Under the pieces are notes generated by a model, which saw only the letters and a list, made by a program, of their open reading frames with translations, did not search any database and was not told where the DNA came from. From assembly GCF_900114765.1 (NCBI RefSeq), contig NZ_FOUD01000024.1, positions 1 through 58,338 on the forward strand: a DNA stretch of 58,338 nt. Direction: 5' to 3'. A program made the position numbers and the translations under genes. Below, piece after piece: positions 44,177 through 53,717 of the stretch (positions within the stretch are counted from its first letter, which is position 1; every line of letters starts with the position of its first letter). The DNA comes from Halopseudomonas pachastrellae. GTDB lineage: Bacteria > Pseudomonadota > Gammaproteobacteria > Pseudomonadales > Pseudomonadaceae.

Positions 44177-46009
44177 CTATTGTTGCGCCGGCGCCTGCCA
44201 CCAGCTGCGGATCGACAGCGAGTAGGGTGGAATCTCCGGGGTGCGGAGCCAGCTGCGGTAGGCGATGCGATGGTAGTCGATATACCAGTTCGGAATCGTA
44301 TAGTGCTGCCACAGTAATACTCTGTCGAGGGCGCGTGCGGCGGCAACCTGCTCACTGCGGCTGCTGGCGGCGCCCAGGCGCTCGACTAACTGGTCGACCA
44401 CCGGGTTGTTGATGCCCGCATAGTTGCGGCTGCCCTTGACGTTGCGCTGGCTGGAGTGGAAATAGCCAAACTGCTCCAGCCCCGGCGACAACCCCTGGGG
44501 CAGTGTGGTGAGGATCATGTCGTAGTCAAACTGATCCAGCCGTGCCTTGTACTGCGCCCGGTCCACGGTGCGAATCTGCATGTCGATGCCCAAGCGTGCA
44601 AGGTTTGCCCGATAGGGTTGCAGGATGCGTTCCAGACTTGAGTTCACCAGTAATACTTCAAAGCTCAGTGGCTCGCCGTCATCGTTTTCCAGTCGCCCGC
44701 GGCGCAGTTCCCAGCCCGCTTCGGCAAACAGCTCCACCGCCTGGCGCAGGGTGTCGCGGGGAATTCCCCGGCCATCGGTCACAGGTAGACTGAATGGCTC
44801 AAGAAAGAGTTCCGGCGGCAGCTGATCGCGAAAGGGCGAGAGGTAAAGAAACTCCTGGCCCGCCGGGATGCCGGTGGCGCTGAAGGGGCTGTTGGGGTAG
44901 TAGCTCGTTGAGCGCTGATAGGCATCGTAGAACAGCACCCGGTTGGACCATTCAAAGTCGAACAGCATGCCCAGGGCCTTGCGCAGGGCCAGGCTGTCAA
45001 AGGGCGTGCGGCGGGTATTGAAGAACATGGCCTGGGTGGGACTGGGGATCTCATGCGGCACGGCGCGCTTGATTACCTCGCCGTTGGTCACCGCAGGGAA
45101 GGCATAGGCGTTGGCCCAGTTGCTGGCCTTGTGATCGATGTAAATGTCGAATTCGCCGGCTTTGAAGGCTTCAAAGGCGACGCTGTTGTCGCGATAAAAC
45201 TCCACTTCCATGCGGTCGAGGTTGTACTTGCCACGGTTGATCGGCAGGTCACGGCCCCAGTAGTTCTCTACGCGCTGAAAACTGATACGTCGGCCCGGGT
45301 CCACACTGCTGACGCGGTACGGGCCGCTGTTCAGACCGGCCTGAAAGGTGGTGCTGGCAAAGTCGCGCCCCTGCCAGTAGTGGGCTGGCAGCACCGGCAG
45401 CTCACCCAGGCGCAGGATCAGCAGCGAGTTGCCGGGGCGGTTGAAGACAAAACGGATGCGCCGCTCACCCAGAATGTCGATGCGGCTTACATCCTGCAGC
45501 ACCGAGCGGTAGTTGGGGTGCCCTTGCTCTTTGAGCAGCCGATAGGAGAAGGCCACGTCCTCGGCGGTGATTGGCTCGCCATCGTGAAAGCGCGCCTCTG
45601 GCCGCAGGTTGAATACCACCCAACTGCGGTTGTCGGCAAACTCCAGGCTTTCGGCGATCAGGCCGTAGGCTGAGTAGGGCTCGTCACCGGAGGGGTCGTA
45701 AACGCCGCTGCCCACCATCAGCGGCTCGTTCAGTTCGCTGATGCCGAATTGGCCAAAGTCGCCGGTATTGATCGGGCTGGTGCCCTTCAGGGTGTACGGG
45801 TTAAGTGTGTCAAAGGTGCCGCTGCCCATGACCCGCAAGGTGCCGCCCTTGGGCGCGTCAGGGTTGACGTAGTCCAGGTGCTCGAAATTGGCGGGGTACT
45901 TGGGTTGGCCGTAAAGCGAGTAGCCGTGCTGGCGGTAGAGGGTCGCCCAGGCGGGTTGGGTGAGGGTAAACAGTAGCGCCAGGCACAGCATTCGAGACAG
46001 CAGGGGCAT
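44177..46009 (-). CDS. Extracellular solute-binding protein family 5 (YejA-like), first copy
   Basis: A 610-residue periplasmic protein with signal peptide (MLCLALLFTLTQPAWA) and the same family signatures as its neighbour ([50 protein letters not shown]). The two differ through most of the length, so the duplication is old. It is the first gene of the yej operon and probably gives different peptide selectivity. I start at ATG 46009, directly before the signal peptide; ATG 46048 is an alternative. Confidence 0.9.
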   Translation of the reverse strand: MPLLSRMLCLALLFTLTQPAWATLYRQHGYSLYGQPKYPANFEHLDYVNPDAPKGGTLRVMGSGTFDTLNPYTLKGTSPINTGDFGQFGISELNEPLMVGSGVYDPSGDEPYSAYGLIAESLEFADNRSWVVFNLRPEARFHDGEPITAEDVAFSYRLLKEQGHPNYRSVLQDVSRIDILGERRIRFVFNRPGNSLLILRLGELPVLPAHYWQGRDFASTTFQAGLNSGPYRVSSVDPGRRISFQRVENYWGRDLPINRGKYNLDRMEVEFYRDNSVAFEAFKAGEFDIYIDHKASNWANAYAFPAVTNGEVIKRAVPHEIPSPTQAMFFNTRRTPFDSLALRKALGMLFDFEWSNRVLFYDAYQRSTSYYPNSPFSATGIPAGQEFLYLSPFRDQLPPELFLEPFSLPVTDGRGIPRDTLRQAVELFAEAGWELRRGRLENDDGEPLSFEVLLVNSSLERILQPYRANLARLGIDMQIRTVDRAQYKARLDQFDYDMILTTLPQGLSPGLEQFGYFHSSQRNVKGSRNYAGINNPVVDQLVERLGAASSRSEQVAAARALDRVLLWQHYTIPNWYIDYHRIAYRSWLRTPEIPPYSLSIRSWWQAPAQQ

Positions 46010-46149
46010 GACATTCCGCACGATAAGGTGGCCGATGGCTGACGGCATTGCCCTGGCTGCACGTCGAGTGACAGCTGGTGTCGGCGCGCCGTCAGCGATG
46101 GTGCCAACGCTACCATTGTGCGACGCCGTGCGGAAGCCCGGCGCGGTGT

Positions 46150-46228
46150 TTAGGAATGCACTGATTAATTCCGCATGTTGTCTTGCCTGAACGCCCCGCA
46201 GGGCGTGCGCAATTGATCAGTACGTGCT
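46150..46228. repeat. Degenerate short relative of the MITE at 35859
   Basis: taggaatgcactgattaatt (46151-46170) matches the MITE end with few changes, and caattgatcagtacgtgct (46210-46228) is a diverged right end. The core shares acgccccgcagggcg with the MITE. Only about 78 bases remain, so it is an internally deleted copy. It runs up to the mltD stop codon. Confidence 0.65.
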
Positions 46229-47775
46229 CAGCGCACGAACAGGGTGAGCTGCTGACCCGGTTGCAGGTAGCGGCCCAGCTGGTTCCAGTCGCGGATCTTG
46301 TCGACATCGACATTGAAGCGCTGGGCGATGGTGTACAGCGAATCGCCGGAGCGCACGGTGTAGGCCACACGGCGCGCATCGCCGCCAGAGCTGGTGCCAC
46401 CGGTCTGCAGTACCAGCGTTTCGCCGACGGTCAGACCGTTGCTGCTGAGGTTGTTGTCGCGCTTGATGCGATTGACCGTAGTGCCGTGGGCACGGGCAAT
46501 GGTCCAGAGGTTGTCGCCGGGCTGGATGCGGTAGCGCAGCGAGTCGGCACCCGCCAGTGTGTTGGTAGCAGGCGCGGCAGGGCTGCCGGCCAATTGCGGC
46601 AGCATCAGCGTTTGGCCTACGCGCAGCAGGCTGCCGTTGATGTCGTTGACGTCACGGATCACGCTGACACTCAGCTGGTGGCGTTGGGCAATCTGGGACA
46701 GCGTGTCGCCGCTGCGCACGCGGTAGTGCTGGTAGTTGACGCGCTCGTTGGCAGGCAGGCTGGCCAGCGCGGCGGTGAACTGCTCAACATGGTCGACCGG
46801 GATGAGCAACTGGTACTCGCCGTTCGGAGCGGTTACGCGCTGGTTGAAGGCCGGGTTCAGGCTGAGCAGCTCGTCGGTGGACAGGTCGGCCAGTTCGGCG
46901 ACCTTGTGCAGGTCAATCTGCTGGTCAATGGCCACGCCGGCAAAGTAGGGCTCGTTGGCCAGGCTGGGCAGTACGGTGCCGTAAGCTGTTGGGCTGTCGA
47001 CGATCTGAGCCAGGGCCAGCAGCTTGGGCACGTAGTTCATTGTTTCGCGCGGCAGCTGCAGGTTCCAGTAGTCGGTTGGCAGGCCGAGGGCTTCATTACG
47101 TTTGATAGCACGGCCAACGCAGCCTTCGCCGCAGTTGTAGGCCGCCAGGGCCAGCAGCCAGTCGCCGTCGAAGTAGCCGTTGAGCAGGGTCAGGTAATCC
47201 AGCGCGGCGCCGGTGGAGGCGGTAATGTCGCGGCGGCCGTCGTACCACCAGTCCTGACGCAATGAGAAGTTGCGCCCGGTGGACGGGATAAACTGCCACA
47301 GGCCGGCGGCCTGGGCGCTGGAGATCGCCTGCGGGTTGTAGGCGCTCTCGATAAAGGGCAGCAGGGCCAGTTCCAGCGGCATCTGGCGCTCGTCAAGTTG
47401 CTCAACCACGTAGTAGAGGTAGCGCTGGGCACGGGCGGAGGTCAGCTCGAAATAGCGTGTCTGGCTGGCAAACACGATGCGTTGCTGGTCGATACGCGGG
47501 TTGTCGATAGAGGCCGGGTCAAGGGTGAAGCCGGCGCGAATGCGGCCCCAGAGGGTATGGGGTTTGGTGGCTTCGGGGATCGGGGCGCGAACGGAGGGGG
47601 GAACGATTGGAGCAGGGAAGGGAGACGTCACAAGAGGCTCGACGGGCTGGTCGAGCTGCCCCGTCTGCCGGTAGCCCTGGCTGTCGGTGGTTTGACAGCC
47701 ACTGATCAGCAGCATCGCTCCGAGGGAGGCTGCTGACAGCAATTTGGGCAAGATGGCAGATTCCGTAATTCGCAT
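46228..47775 (-). CDS. mltD: Membrane-bound lytic murein transglycosylase D
   Basis: A 515-residue lipoprotein (GAMLLISGC) that cleaves peptidoglycan glycan strands. The SLT domain carries the catalytic Glu in FIESAYNPQAISSAQAAGLWQ (near residue 142). Three C-terminal LysM repeats follow (YRVRSGDTLSQIAQ, YRIQPGDNLWTIAR, YTVRSGDSLYTIAQ). Start at ATG 47775 with GGGGT upstream. The stop lies at the edge of a decayed MITE copy, so the last residue context may have been set by it. Confidence 0.94.
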   Translation of the reverse strand: MRITESAILPKLLSAASLGAMLLISGCQTTDSQGYRQTGQLDQPVEPLVTSPFPAPIVPPSVRAPIPEATKPHTLWGRIRAGFTLDPASIDNPRIDQQRIVFASQTRYFELTSARAQRYLYYVVEQLDERQMPLELALLPFIESAYNPQAISSAQAAGLWQFIPSTGRNFSLRQDWWYDGRRDITASTGAALDYLTLLNGYFDGDWLLALAAYNCGEGCVGRAIKRNEALGLPTDYWNLQLPRETMNYVPKLLALAQIVDSPTAYGTVLPSLANEPYFAGVAIDQQIDLHKVAELADLSTDELLSLNPAFNQRVTAPNGEYQLLIPVDHVEQFTAALASLPANERVNYQHYRVRSGDTLSQIAQRHQLSVSVIRDVNDINGSLLRVGQTLMLPQLAGSPAAPATNTLAGADSLRYRIQPGDNLWTIARAHGTTVNRIKRDNNLSSNGLTVGETLVLQTGGTSSGGDARRVAYTVRSGDSLYTIAQRFNVDVDKIRDWNQLGRYLQPGQQLTLFVR

Positions 47776-47832
47776 GTATGACCCCAAAAAAATGAGGTCG
47801 ATTCTATGGGCGGGGTTTTAGTCGGTCAACGG

Positions 47833-48612
47833 CTAAAAGCTGTCCTTCCATGACCTTACGGTTGCAAAGGTTTCTACGCCCGGCTTCAGAGCGCGGTTTG
47901 CCTGCTTGCTGGCGGCCTGCGTCACAGCGTCGCACTCGGCCCGCAGGAAGGGGTTGGTGCGTTTTTCCAGTGCCAGATCGGTTGGCAGTGTCATGCGGTC
48001 GGCAGCGCGCAGCTCTTCGACCACTTCCAGACGTACACGAATGTCGGCGTTGTCCGGCTCCACCGCATGGGCAAAGCGCAGGTTGGCCAGGGTGTATTCG
48101 TGGGCGCAGTAAATGCGGGTGTTGTCTGGCAGCGCTGCCAGGCGCGAGAGCGACTGGTGCATCTGCTCCGGGGTGCCCTCGAACAGGCGCCCGCAGCCAC
48201 CGGCAAACAGGGTGTCGCCGCTGAGCAACCAGGGGTCGCCGGCGTTGTCGCAGAAAAAGGCGATGTGGCCCAGGGTGTGACCGGGTACGGCGATGACCTC
48301 AAGCTCCAGACCAAACAGCTGCACCCGGTCACCGTCGGCCAGGGCGCGGTCGCGGCCTGGGATGTTCTCGTCTGCTGGGCCCCAGACGCGGCACTCGGTG
48401 CCAGCCTTCAGCGTATTGATACCGCCGACGTGGTCTGGGTGGTGGTGGGTCACCAGAATATGGCTGAGGCTGTACTCGGGGTTGCGCCCCAGCCAGGTGA
48501 TGACAGGGCGGGCGTCACCCGGATCGACCGCGGCAACCTGATGTCGCTGCTCGTCGATCAGCAGCCAGATATAGTTGTCATTGAACGCCGGTAGCGCGAT
48601 AAAGGTGGACAT
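47833..48612 (-). CDS. gloB: Hydroxyacylglutathione hydrolase (glyoxalase II)
   Basis: A 259-residue metallo-beta-lactamase-fold enzyme that hydrolyses S-lactoylglutathione in methylglyoxal detoxification. The metal site is [10 protein letters not shown] (near residue 54), followed by [19 protein letters not shown] and [14 protein letters not shown]-terminal substrate domain with NPFLRAE. Start at ATG 48612. Divergent from the methyltransferase gene, as in other pseudomonads. Confidence 0.95.
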   Translation of the reverse strand: MSTFIALPAFNDNYIWLLIDEQRHQVAAVDPGDARPVITWLGRNPEYSLSHILVTHHHPDHVGGINTLKAGTECRVWGPADENIPGRDRALADGDRVQLFGLELEVIAVPGHTLGHIAFFCDNAGDPWLLSGDTLFAGGCGRLFEGTPEQMHQSLSRLAALPDNTRIYCAHEYTLANLRFAHAVEPDNADIRVRLEVVEELRAADRMTLPTDLALEKRTNPFLRAECDAVTQAASKQANRALKPGVETFATVRSWKDSF

Positions 48613-48739
48613 GGGCAGGCTATTCCTCAGGAAATTCTTGGTTTCATTGTCGACCATGGTGCAGCCTACCATTGCATGATCCCGATGTGCTGTACTCGGG
48701 CAAATACACGGAGCGGGGTGGCACCCCGGTGGAGATAGC

Positions 48740-49513
48740 ATGGCACGCGGTGAGGCTGCAGGGTCAATCAGTCAGGCTGATCTGATGCGCCTGGTGCAGG
48801 AGGCGCGCCAGTGGCTGGCGTCGCCGGCTGGCTGCATGCTGCTGGACGCCGAGCGACAGGTGCAGCGTGAGGTGCTGTCTGCGTGCTTTGGCCAGCATCT
48901 GGTGCAATACGGGTTGGCGCCAGAGCTGTTGACGCCGGAGGTGCGGGTGCTGCGCCATTGCTGGCTGCTGGATATGAGCGGTGAGGGCGAAAGCATTGCG
49001 ACCGAGGAGGCGCACTGGCCCTTTGCACCGCAGGCGCTGGATGTAGTGGTATTGCACCACGGTCTGGACTTCAGCCTGTCGCCGCGCGCGCTTCTGCGCG
49101 AGGCCAGCCAGGCGGTGCGGGCTGGCGGTCATCTGCTGATTTTTGGCTTCAACCCGCTGAGTACCTGGGGCTGGCAACACTACCTGGGGCGGGACTGGTT
49201 TGGCGAGGCCGGCTTTGTCAGCCCGGCGCGGCTGGAGGATTGGCTGGAGCTGCTGGGGTTTGCGGTGGAGAAACGACTGGATGGGTGTTATCGTCCGCCG
49301 CTTGCATCGCCGACCTGGTTGCGGCGCCTGGCTTTCCTGGAATCCTTTGGACAGCGCGGCGGGCTGCCTGGCGGCGGATTCTACTGCCTGCTGGCGCGCC
49401 GCCAGATGCTCGGCGCCACGCCGCAGCGCGAGCGCGGCCGGGTCTTCCCTGCGCTGGTGATGCCGCCTTTGGCAGCCGGCAGCCGGCGGGCGCATAAACG
49501 GAATGGCCGATGA
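48740..49513 (+). CDS. Methyltransferase-like protein
   Basis: A 257-residue protein. [47 protein letters not shown] (near residues 93-140) is a typical class I methyltransferase second half. The expected SAM loop GxGxG is not seen where it should be ([10 protein letters not shown]), so activity is doubtful or atypical. A homologue occupies the same place in P. aeruginosa. Its last bases overlap rnhA (ATGA). Confidence 0.78.
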   Translation: MARGEAAGSISQADLMRLVQEARQWLASPAGCMLLDAERQVQREVLSACFGQHLVQYGLAPELLTPEVRVLRHCWLLDMSGEGESIATEEAHWPFAPQALDVVVLHHGLDFSLSPRALLREASQAVRAGGHLLIFGFNPLSTWGWQHYLGRDWFGEAGFVSPARLEDWLELLGFAVEKRLDGCYRPPLASPTWLRRLAFLESFGQRGGLPGGGFYCLLARRQMLGATPQRERGRVFPALVMPPLAAGSRRAHKRNGR

Positions 49514-49962
49514 CCCAAGCGATTGAAATCTTTACCGACGGTGCCTGCAAGGGCAATCCCGGCCCGGGTGGCTGGGGCGTGCTGCTCCGGCTGGGCGAGC
49601 ATGAAAAGCGCCTCTACGGCGGCGAGCTGGAAACCACCAACAACCGCATGGAGCTGCTGGCTGCCATCCGTGGCCTGGAAGCGCTCAAGCGTCCGGCGTC
49701 GGTGGTTTTGACCACCGACTCCCAGTACGTAATGAAGGGCGTGCGCGAGTGGATGCCTAACTGGAAAAAACGCGGCTGGAAAACCGCCAGCAAGCAGCCG
49801 GTAAAGAACGTCGATCTCTGGCAGCAACTCGATGCGCTGGTCAGCCAGCATGAGGTGGAGTGGCGCTGGGTGCGCGGCCATACCGGCCACCGCGAGAATG
49901 AACTGGCCGACGAGCTGGCCAACATGGGTGTGCAGTACATCCTCAGTGAACGGAAGGGTTAA
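49510..49962 (+). CDS. rnhA: Ribonuclease HI
   Basis: A 150-residue enzyme that removes RNA from RNA-DNA hybrids. The catalytic acids are in [11 protein letters not shown] (Asp near residue 9), [10 protein letters not shown] (Glu near 47), TTDSQYV (Asp near 69) and [10 protein letters not shown] (Asp near 133), plus the His of RGHTGH. Overlaps the previous gene and sits three bases before dnaQ. Confidence 0.96.
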   Translation: MTQAIEIFTDGACKGNPGPGGWGVLLRLGEHEKRLYGGELETTNNRMELLAAIRGLEALKRPASVVLTTDSQYVMKGVREWMPNWKKRGWKTASKQPVKNVDLWQQLDALVSQHEVEWRWVRGHTGHRENELADELANMGVQYILSERKG

Positions 49963-49965
49963 CGC

Positions 49966-50691
49966 ATGCGTGAAGTGGTACTGGATACCGAAACAACGGG
50001 TATCGAGCACAAGGAAGGGCATCGGATTATCGAGATCGGTTGTGTCGAGGTGATTGGCCGCCGCCTGACCGGGCGGCACTATCACGTCTACATCAACCCC
50101 CAGCGGGAGATCGACGAAGGCGCCCAGGCGGTGCACGGCATTTCCAGCGAGTTTCTCGCCGACAAGCCGCTCTTTGCCGATATTGCTGATGACTTCATGA
50201 ACTTCATCAGCGGCGCGCGGCTGGTGATTCATAACGCTGCGTTTGACGTTGGCTTTATCGACAGCGAGCTGACTCGCCTCAATCGCGGGCACGGGGTTGT
50301 GGCAGAGCACTGCTCGGTGCTGGACACCCTGGCGATGGCGCGGGAGAAGCACCCGGGACAGCGTAATAGCCTGGATGCCCTGTGCAAGCGTTATGGCGTA
50401 GACAACTCCCAGCGTGACCTGCACGGCGCCTTGCTCGATGCCGAGATTCTGGCCGACGTCTACCTGACCATGACCGGTGGCCAAACGGCGTTGTCTCTGG
50501 CTGCCAACGGCCAGGGCGACGGCGAGGGCGGCGACACGGCCAGCGCCATTCGCCGTATCGACCCGGCGCTGCGCCAGCAGTTGCAGGTCTTGCGCGCCAG
50601 TGACGCCGAGCTGCAGGCCCACGAAGCCCGATTAGACGCGCTGGAAAAATCAGCCGGCTTTGCCTTTTGGCGCGGCGCCCCGGAGCAGTAA
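49966..50691 (+). CDS. dnaQ: DNA polymerase III epsilon subunit, proofreading exonuclease
   Basis: A 241-residue DEDDh exonuclease. ExoI LDTETTG (residues 6-12), ExoII HNAAFDVGFID (near 88) and ExoIII HGALLDAEILADVY (near 151) carry the catalytic acids and His. The C-terminal 60 residues, including RIDPALRQQLQVLRASDAELQAHEARLDALE, probably bind the alpha subunit. Start at ATG 49966 with AAGGG upstream. Confidence 0.96.
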   Translation: MREVVLDTETTGIEHKEGHRIIEIGCVEVIGRRLTGRHYHVYINPQREIDEGAQAVHGISSEFLADKPLFADIADDFMNFISGARLVIHNAAFDVGFIDSELTRLNRGHGVVAEHCSVLDTLAMAREKHPGQRNSLDALCKRYGVDNSQRDLHGALLDAEILADVYLTMTGGQTALSLAANGQGDGEGGDTASAIRRIDPALRQQLQVLRASDAELQAHEARLDALEKSAGFAFWRGAPEQ

Positions 50692-51011
50692 CCTTTGCAG
50701 TGATGTTTTTTTAGGTTTGGCGGGGAAAAGCGAAACCTAGTCGCTCTGACTGGCTCTCTGTTGGTGTGGTGTGCACCGAGTTCTGTCCCGTTTACGCGGG
50801 CGAGTAGCGCAGGGATGGCGGGAAATAGGGCGGCAGCATGTTTGAGGAGCGCAGCGACGAGTTCTGCCGACCCCCGCTAGCCCGAGCAACGCAGCGAACC
50901 CGAAGGGCCGCGTAGTCGGGTGCCCCGGGGGATCGCTAAGGGGGGCTGGGCAAGCAGCCCTCCTTGGCTCGCCGTAAAAGGCGAAAAGCAATCCACCCTG
51001 CGGCGCAATCG
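50692..51011. other. Gene-free GC-rich stretch between dnaQ and nhaB
   Basis: A 320-base gap with no credible gene; a reading frame on the minus strand (50737-51021) has the Arg/Pro/Ala-rich composition of an artefact. The sequence (acccgaagggccgcgtagtcgggtgcc and surrounding short palindromes) resembles a GC-rich intergenic block I believe recurs in pseudomonad genomes. Its identity as a repeat is from memory only. Confidence 0.4.
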
Positions 51012-52505
51012 TTACAACCAATACGTCACCGCAAACAACCCCACCCCACCCAGTACCAGCGTATAAGGCAACGCCATAAACACCATGCGGCCGTAGGACA
51101 GGCGCACCAGCGGTGCAATGGCTGAGGTCAGCAGGAATAGGAAGGCTGCCTGACCGTTAGGTGTTGCCACGCTCGGCAGGTTGGTTCCGGTGTTGATGGC
51201 GATAGCCAGGTGTTCGAATTGCAGCGGGGTAATTTCACCGGCATCCAGTGCCTGCTTGACCTCGCTGATGTACACCGTGGCGACGAATACGTTGTCGCTG
51301 ATCATCGACAGCACGCCATTGGCGATAAAGAACATGCTTGGCTGCTGCTCCGGCGGCAGGGCCAGCACCGCATGGATGATGGGGCTGAACAGGTGCTGTT
51401 CGTGGATTACCGCGACAATCGCAAAGAACACCACCAGCAGAGAGGTGAAGGGCAGAGCCTCCTGGAAGGATTTGCCGATCTGGTGCTCGTCGATAATGCC
51501 GTTGAATGAGGCGATCAGAATGATCACCATCAGGCCGATAAAGCCGACTTCGGCCAGGTGCAGGGCCAGACCGATGACCAGCAGTACAGCGGCCAGCGCC
51601 TGGATCAAGAGCGCGGCACGTTGCGGGCTGCGGCGCTTGGCCTGCTCGGCGGCGGCAAACTCCTCCAGCACCCGGCGTACCGGGCGTGGCAAGCGGGCGC
51701 CATAACCAAACCAGCAGGTCTTCTCCAGCAGCAGGCAGGTGAGCAGGCCACAGGCCAGTACCGGCATGCTGACCGGCGCCATCAGCCGGAAGAACTCGAC
51801 AAAATCCCAGCCCGCGACGCCTGCTATCAGCAGGTTCTGGGGTTCGCCCACCAGCGTACATACGCCGCCCAGGGCGGTACCCACGGCGCCGTGCATCAGC
51901 AGGCTGCGCAGGAAGGCGCGGAACTGCTCCAGGTGTTCGCGGTGGCGCGGGTCTTCGTCCGGGTCGAGGGTGCTGCCGTCACCGGGGCCGGCTGAAGCCA
52001 CCTTGTGATAAACCCCGTAAAAGCCGACCGCGACCGTGATGATCACGGCTGTTACCGTCAGTGCATCGAGAAAGGCAGAGAGCACCGCGGCGACCAGACA
52101 AAACAGCAAGGCCAGCACCGATTTGGAGCGCACGCCCAGGATCAGCTTGGTGAAGGTCAGCAGTAGCAGATCCTTCATGAAATAGATGCCGGCCACCATG
52201 AACATCAGCAGCAGGATGACCGGGAAGTTGCCCAGCACTTCGCGATACAGCGCATCCGGCGTGGTCATGCCGATAACTAGTGCCTCGAGTGCCAGCAGGC
52301 CGCCCGGTAACAGCGGGTAGCACTTCAGCGCCATGGCCAGGGTAAAGATGAACTCCACCACCAGCAGCCAGCCTGTCAGGTAAGGACCGAGCAGCCACAT
52401 GGCGATCGGGTTGAGCAGCAGAAAGGCGACAATGGTGCGCTTGTACCAGCCCGGCGCCTGGCCGAGAAAGTTTTGCGCCAATGCCGGGAGAAGGGCATCA
52501 GACAT
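51012..52505 (-). CDS. nhaB: Na+/H+ antiporter NhaB
   Basis: A 497-residue membrane protein with about 12 helices. NhaB-type signatures are [23 protein letters not shown] at the start, [25 protein letters not shown] (near 145), [17 protein letters not shown] (near 215) and [24 protein letters not shown] (near 435). It exports Na+ in exchange for protons. With GgpPS it supports life in salt. AGGA lies 8 bases before the ATG. Confidence 0.94.
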   Translation of the reverse strand: MSDALLPALAQNFLGQAPGWYKRTIVAFLLLNPIAMWLLGPYLTGWLLVVEFIFTLAMALKCYPLLPGGLLALEALVIGMTTPDALYREVLGNFPVILLLMFMVAGIYFMKDLLLLTFTKLILGVRSKSVLALLFCLVAAVLSAFLDALTVTAVIITVAVGFYGVYHKVASAGPGDGSTLDPDEDPRHREHLEQFRAFLRSLLMHGAVGTALGGVCTLVGEPQNLLIAGVAGWDFVEFFRLMAPVSMPVLACGLLTCLLLEKTCWFGYGARLPRPVRRVLEEFAAAEQAKRRSPQRAALLIQALAAVLLVIGLALHLAEVGFIGLMVIILIASFNGIIDEHQIGKSFQEALPFTSLLVVFFAIVAVIHEQHLFSPIIHAVLALPPEQQPSMFFIANGVLSMISDNVFVATVYISEVKQALDAGEITPLQFEHLAIAINTGTNLPSVATPNGQAAFLFLLTSAIAPLVRLSYGRMVFMALPYTLVLGGVGLFAVTYWL

Positions 52506-52862
52506 GGTGAAAGTCCTGTTTCAAGTGGGAAAGTGCGTTGAACAGAACGCTGGATTGGGTCAGTGGCCTGTTCGACGGACTCTCACCGAGGCGCCGGAAG
52601 CTTACCGCAAATTGCCGTGTGATGTGGTCCCTCGATGGTCGGTGTTGCAGGGGTCTTTGGTCCCGGGCGGGGTGGGAGGGCGCAGGAGGCCTCACCAAGT
52701 CGCATTTTCAGTATCTTAGGCGAGTTTGCTGAGTTTTTGGTTATGGTGTTTGCCTGTCGGCTTGTTATAGTCACGTTACTCTATTCGTCTGGTAGCAGTA
52801 TCTGACCTGGATCATGTTCAGGTCGGTTGCCGGGCGCATCCTCAAAAAAAGAAGGTCTGAAA
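52506..52862. other. Divergent intergenic region between nhaB and the crotonase gene
   Basis: About 360 bases with no convincing gene. It should hold both promoters; TATAGT at about 52765 is a possible -10 for the rightward gene but its -35 is weak. The leader of the rightward gene contains a dyad at 52804-52824. Confidence 0.4.
52804..52824. promoter_or_regulatory. GACCTG-N9-CAGGTC dyad before the crotonase gene
   Basis: A perfect 6-bp inverted repeat with a 9-base spacer, 38 bases before the start codon. It could be an operator or an RNA hairpin; no known regulator consensus is matched. Confidence 0.3.
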
Positions 52863-53675
52863 ATGCCGGAGTTCAAGACACTGCTGGTGGAGCAACTGGG
52901 CAAGGTGGCTCACATCCAGATTAACCGTCCAGACAAGATCAACGCGATGAATCGCGCGTTCTGGGAAGAGATGATCCAGTTGTTCGACTGGGTTGACGAG
53001 ACTCCCGAAATCCGCTGCGCGGTGATTTCCGGTGCGGGCAAACACTTCTCCGCAGGTATCGATCTGCAAATGCTGGCTGAAGCGGCTGCCGGCATGAGCC
53101 CGGATATCGGGCGCAAGGCCGAGGCCATTCGCCGTAACGTCTTGAAGCTGCAAGAGTCATTCAACGTTATTGACCGCTGCCGCAAGCCGGTTATCGCCGC
53201 GATTCACGGCTATTGCATTGGTGGCGCCATTGATCTGATTACGGCCTGTGACATGCGTTACAGCACCGAAGATGCCCACTTTTCCATCAAGGAAATCGAC
53301 ATGGGCATGGCTGCCGACGTAGGCACTTTGCAGCGATTGCCGCGCATTATCGGCGATGGCATGATGCGGGAGATGGCCTACACCGGCCGTGCGGTACTGG
53401 GTGCCGAGGCCGCGCGCATTGGCCTGGTCAACCGCACCTGGCCGGATCACGAACAATTGCTGGCTGGCGTGCTTGAACTGGCGCAAGAGATCGCCAGCAA
53501 GTCACCACTGGCCATTCGCGGCACCAAGGAAATGATCCGCTTCAGCCGCGACCACAGTGTCGAGGAGGGTCTCAATTATATTGCGACCTGGAATGCAGCC
53601 ATGCTGCAGTCCGACGACCTCAAGAACGCAGTGATGGCACACATGAGCAAGCAAACGCCAGAGTTTGCCGACTGA
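52863..53675 (+). CDS. Enoyl-CoA hydratase/isomerase family protein (crotonase fold)
   Basis: A 270-residue crotonase. AVISGAGKHFSAGIDLQML (near residues 50-70) is the first oxyanion-hole segment, and PVIAAIHGYCIGGAIDLITACDMRY (near 115-140) the second. FSIKEIDMGMAADVGTLQRLP places an Asp near 165, as in dienoyl-CoA isomerases, so delta(3,5)-delta(2,4)-dienoyl-CoA isomerase activity is plausible. Start at ATG 52863, with AAGG upstream, rather than the earlier in-frame ATG at 52827. It leads the unit with the Hpt-like, nudC and membrane-protein genes. Confidence 0.88.
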   Translation: MPEFKTLLVEQLGKVAHIQINRPDKINAMNRAFWEEMIQLFDWVDETPEIRCAVISGAGKHFSAGIDLQMLAEAAAGMSPDIGRKAEAIRRNVLKLQESFNVIDRCRKPVIAAIHGYCIGGAIDLITACDMRYSTEDAHFSIKEIDMGMAADVGTLQRLPRIIGDGMMREMAYTGRAVLGAEAARIGLVNRTWPDHEQLLAGVLELAQEIASKSPLAIRGTKEMIRFSRDHSVEEGLNYIATWNAAMLQSDDLKNAVMAHMSKQTPEFAD

Positions 53676-53717
53676 TCGGCCAGGGCTCAGCGCAGGGACG
53701 GTGGGGGACTGATAGCT

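Noticed and set aside
50737..51021. 94-codon minus-strand gene between dnaQ and nhaB
   Set aside because: Arg/Pro/Cys-rich composition, runs through palindromes and overlaps the nhaB stop; looks like a non-coding repeat.
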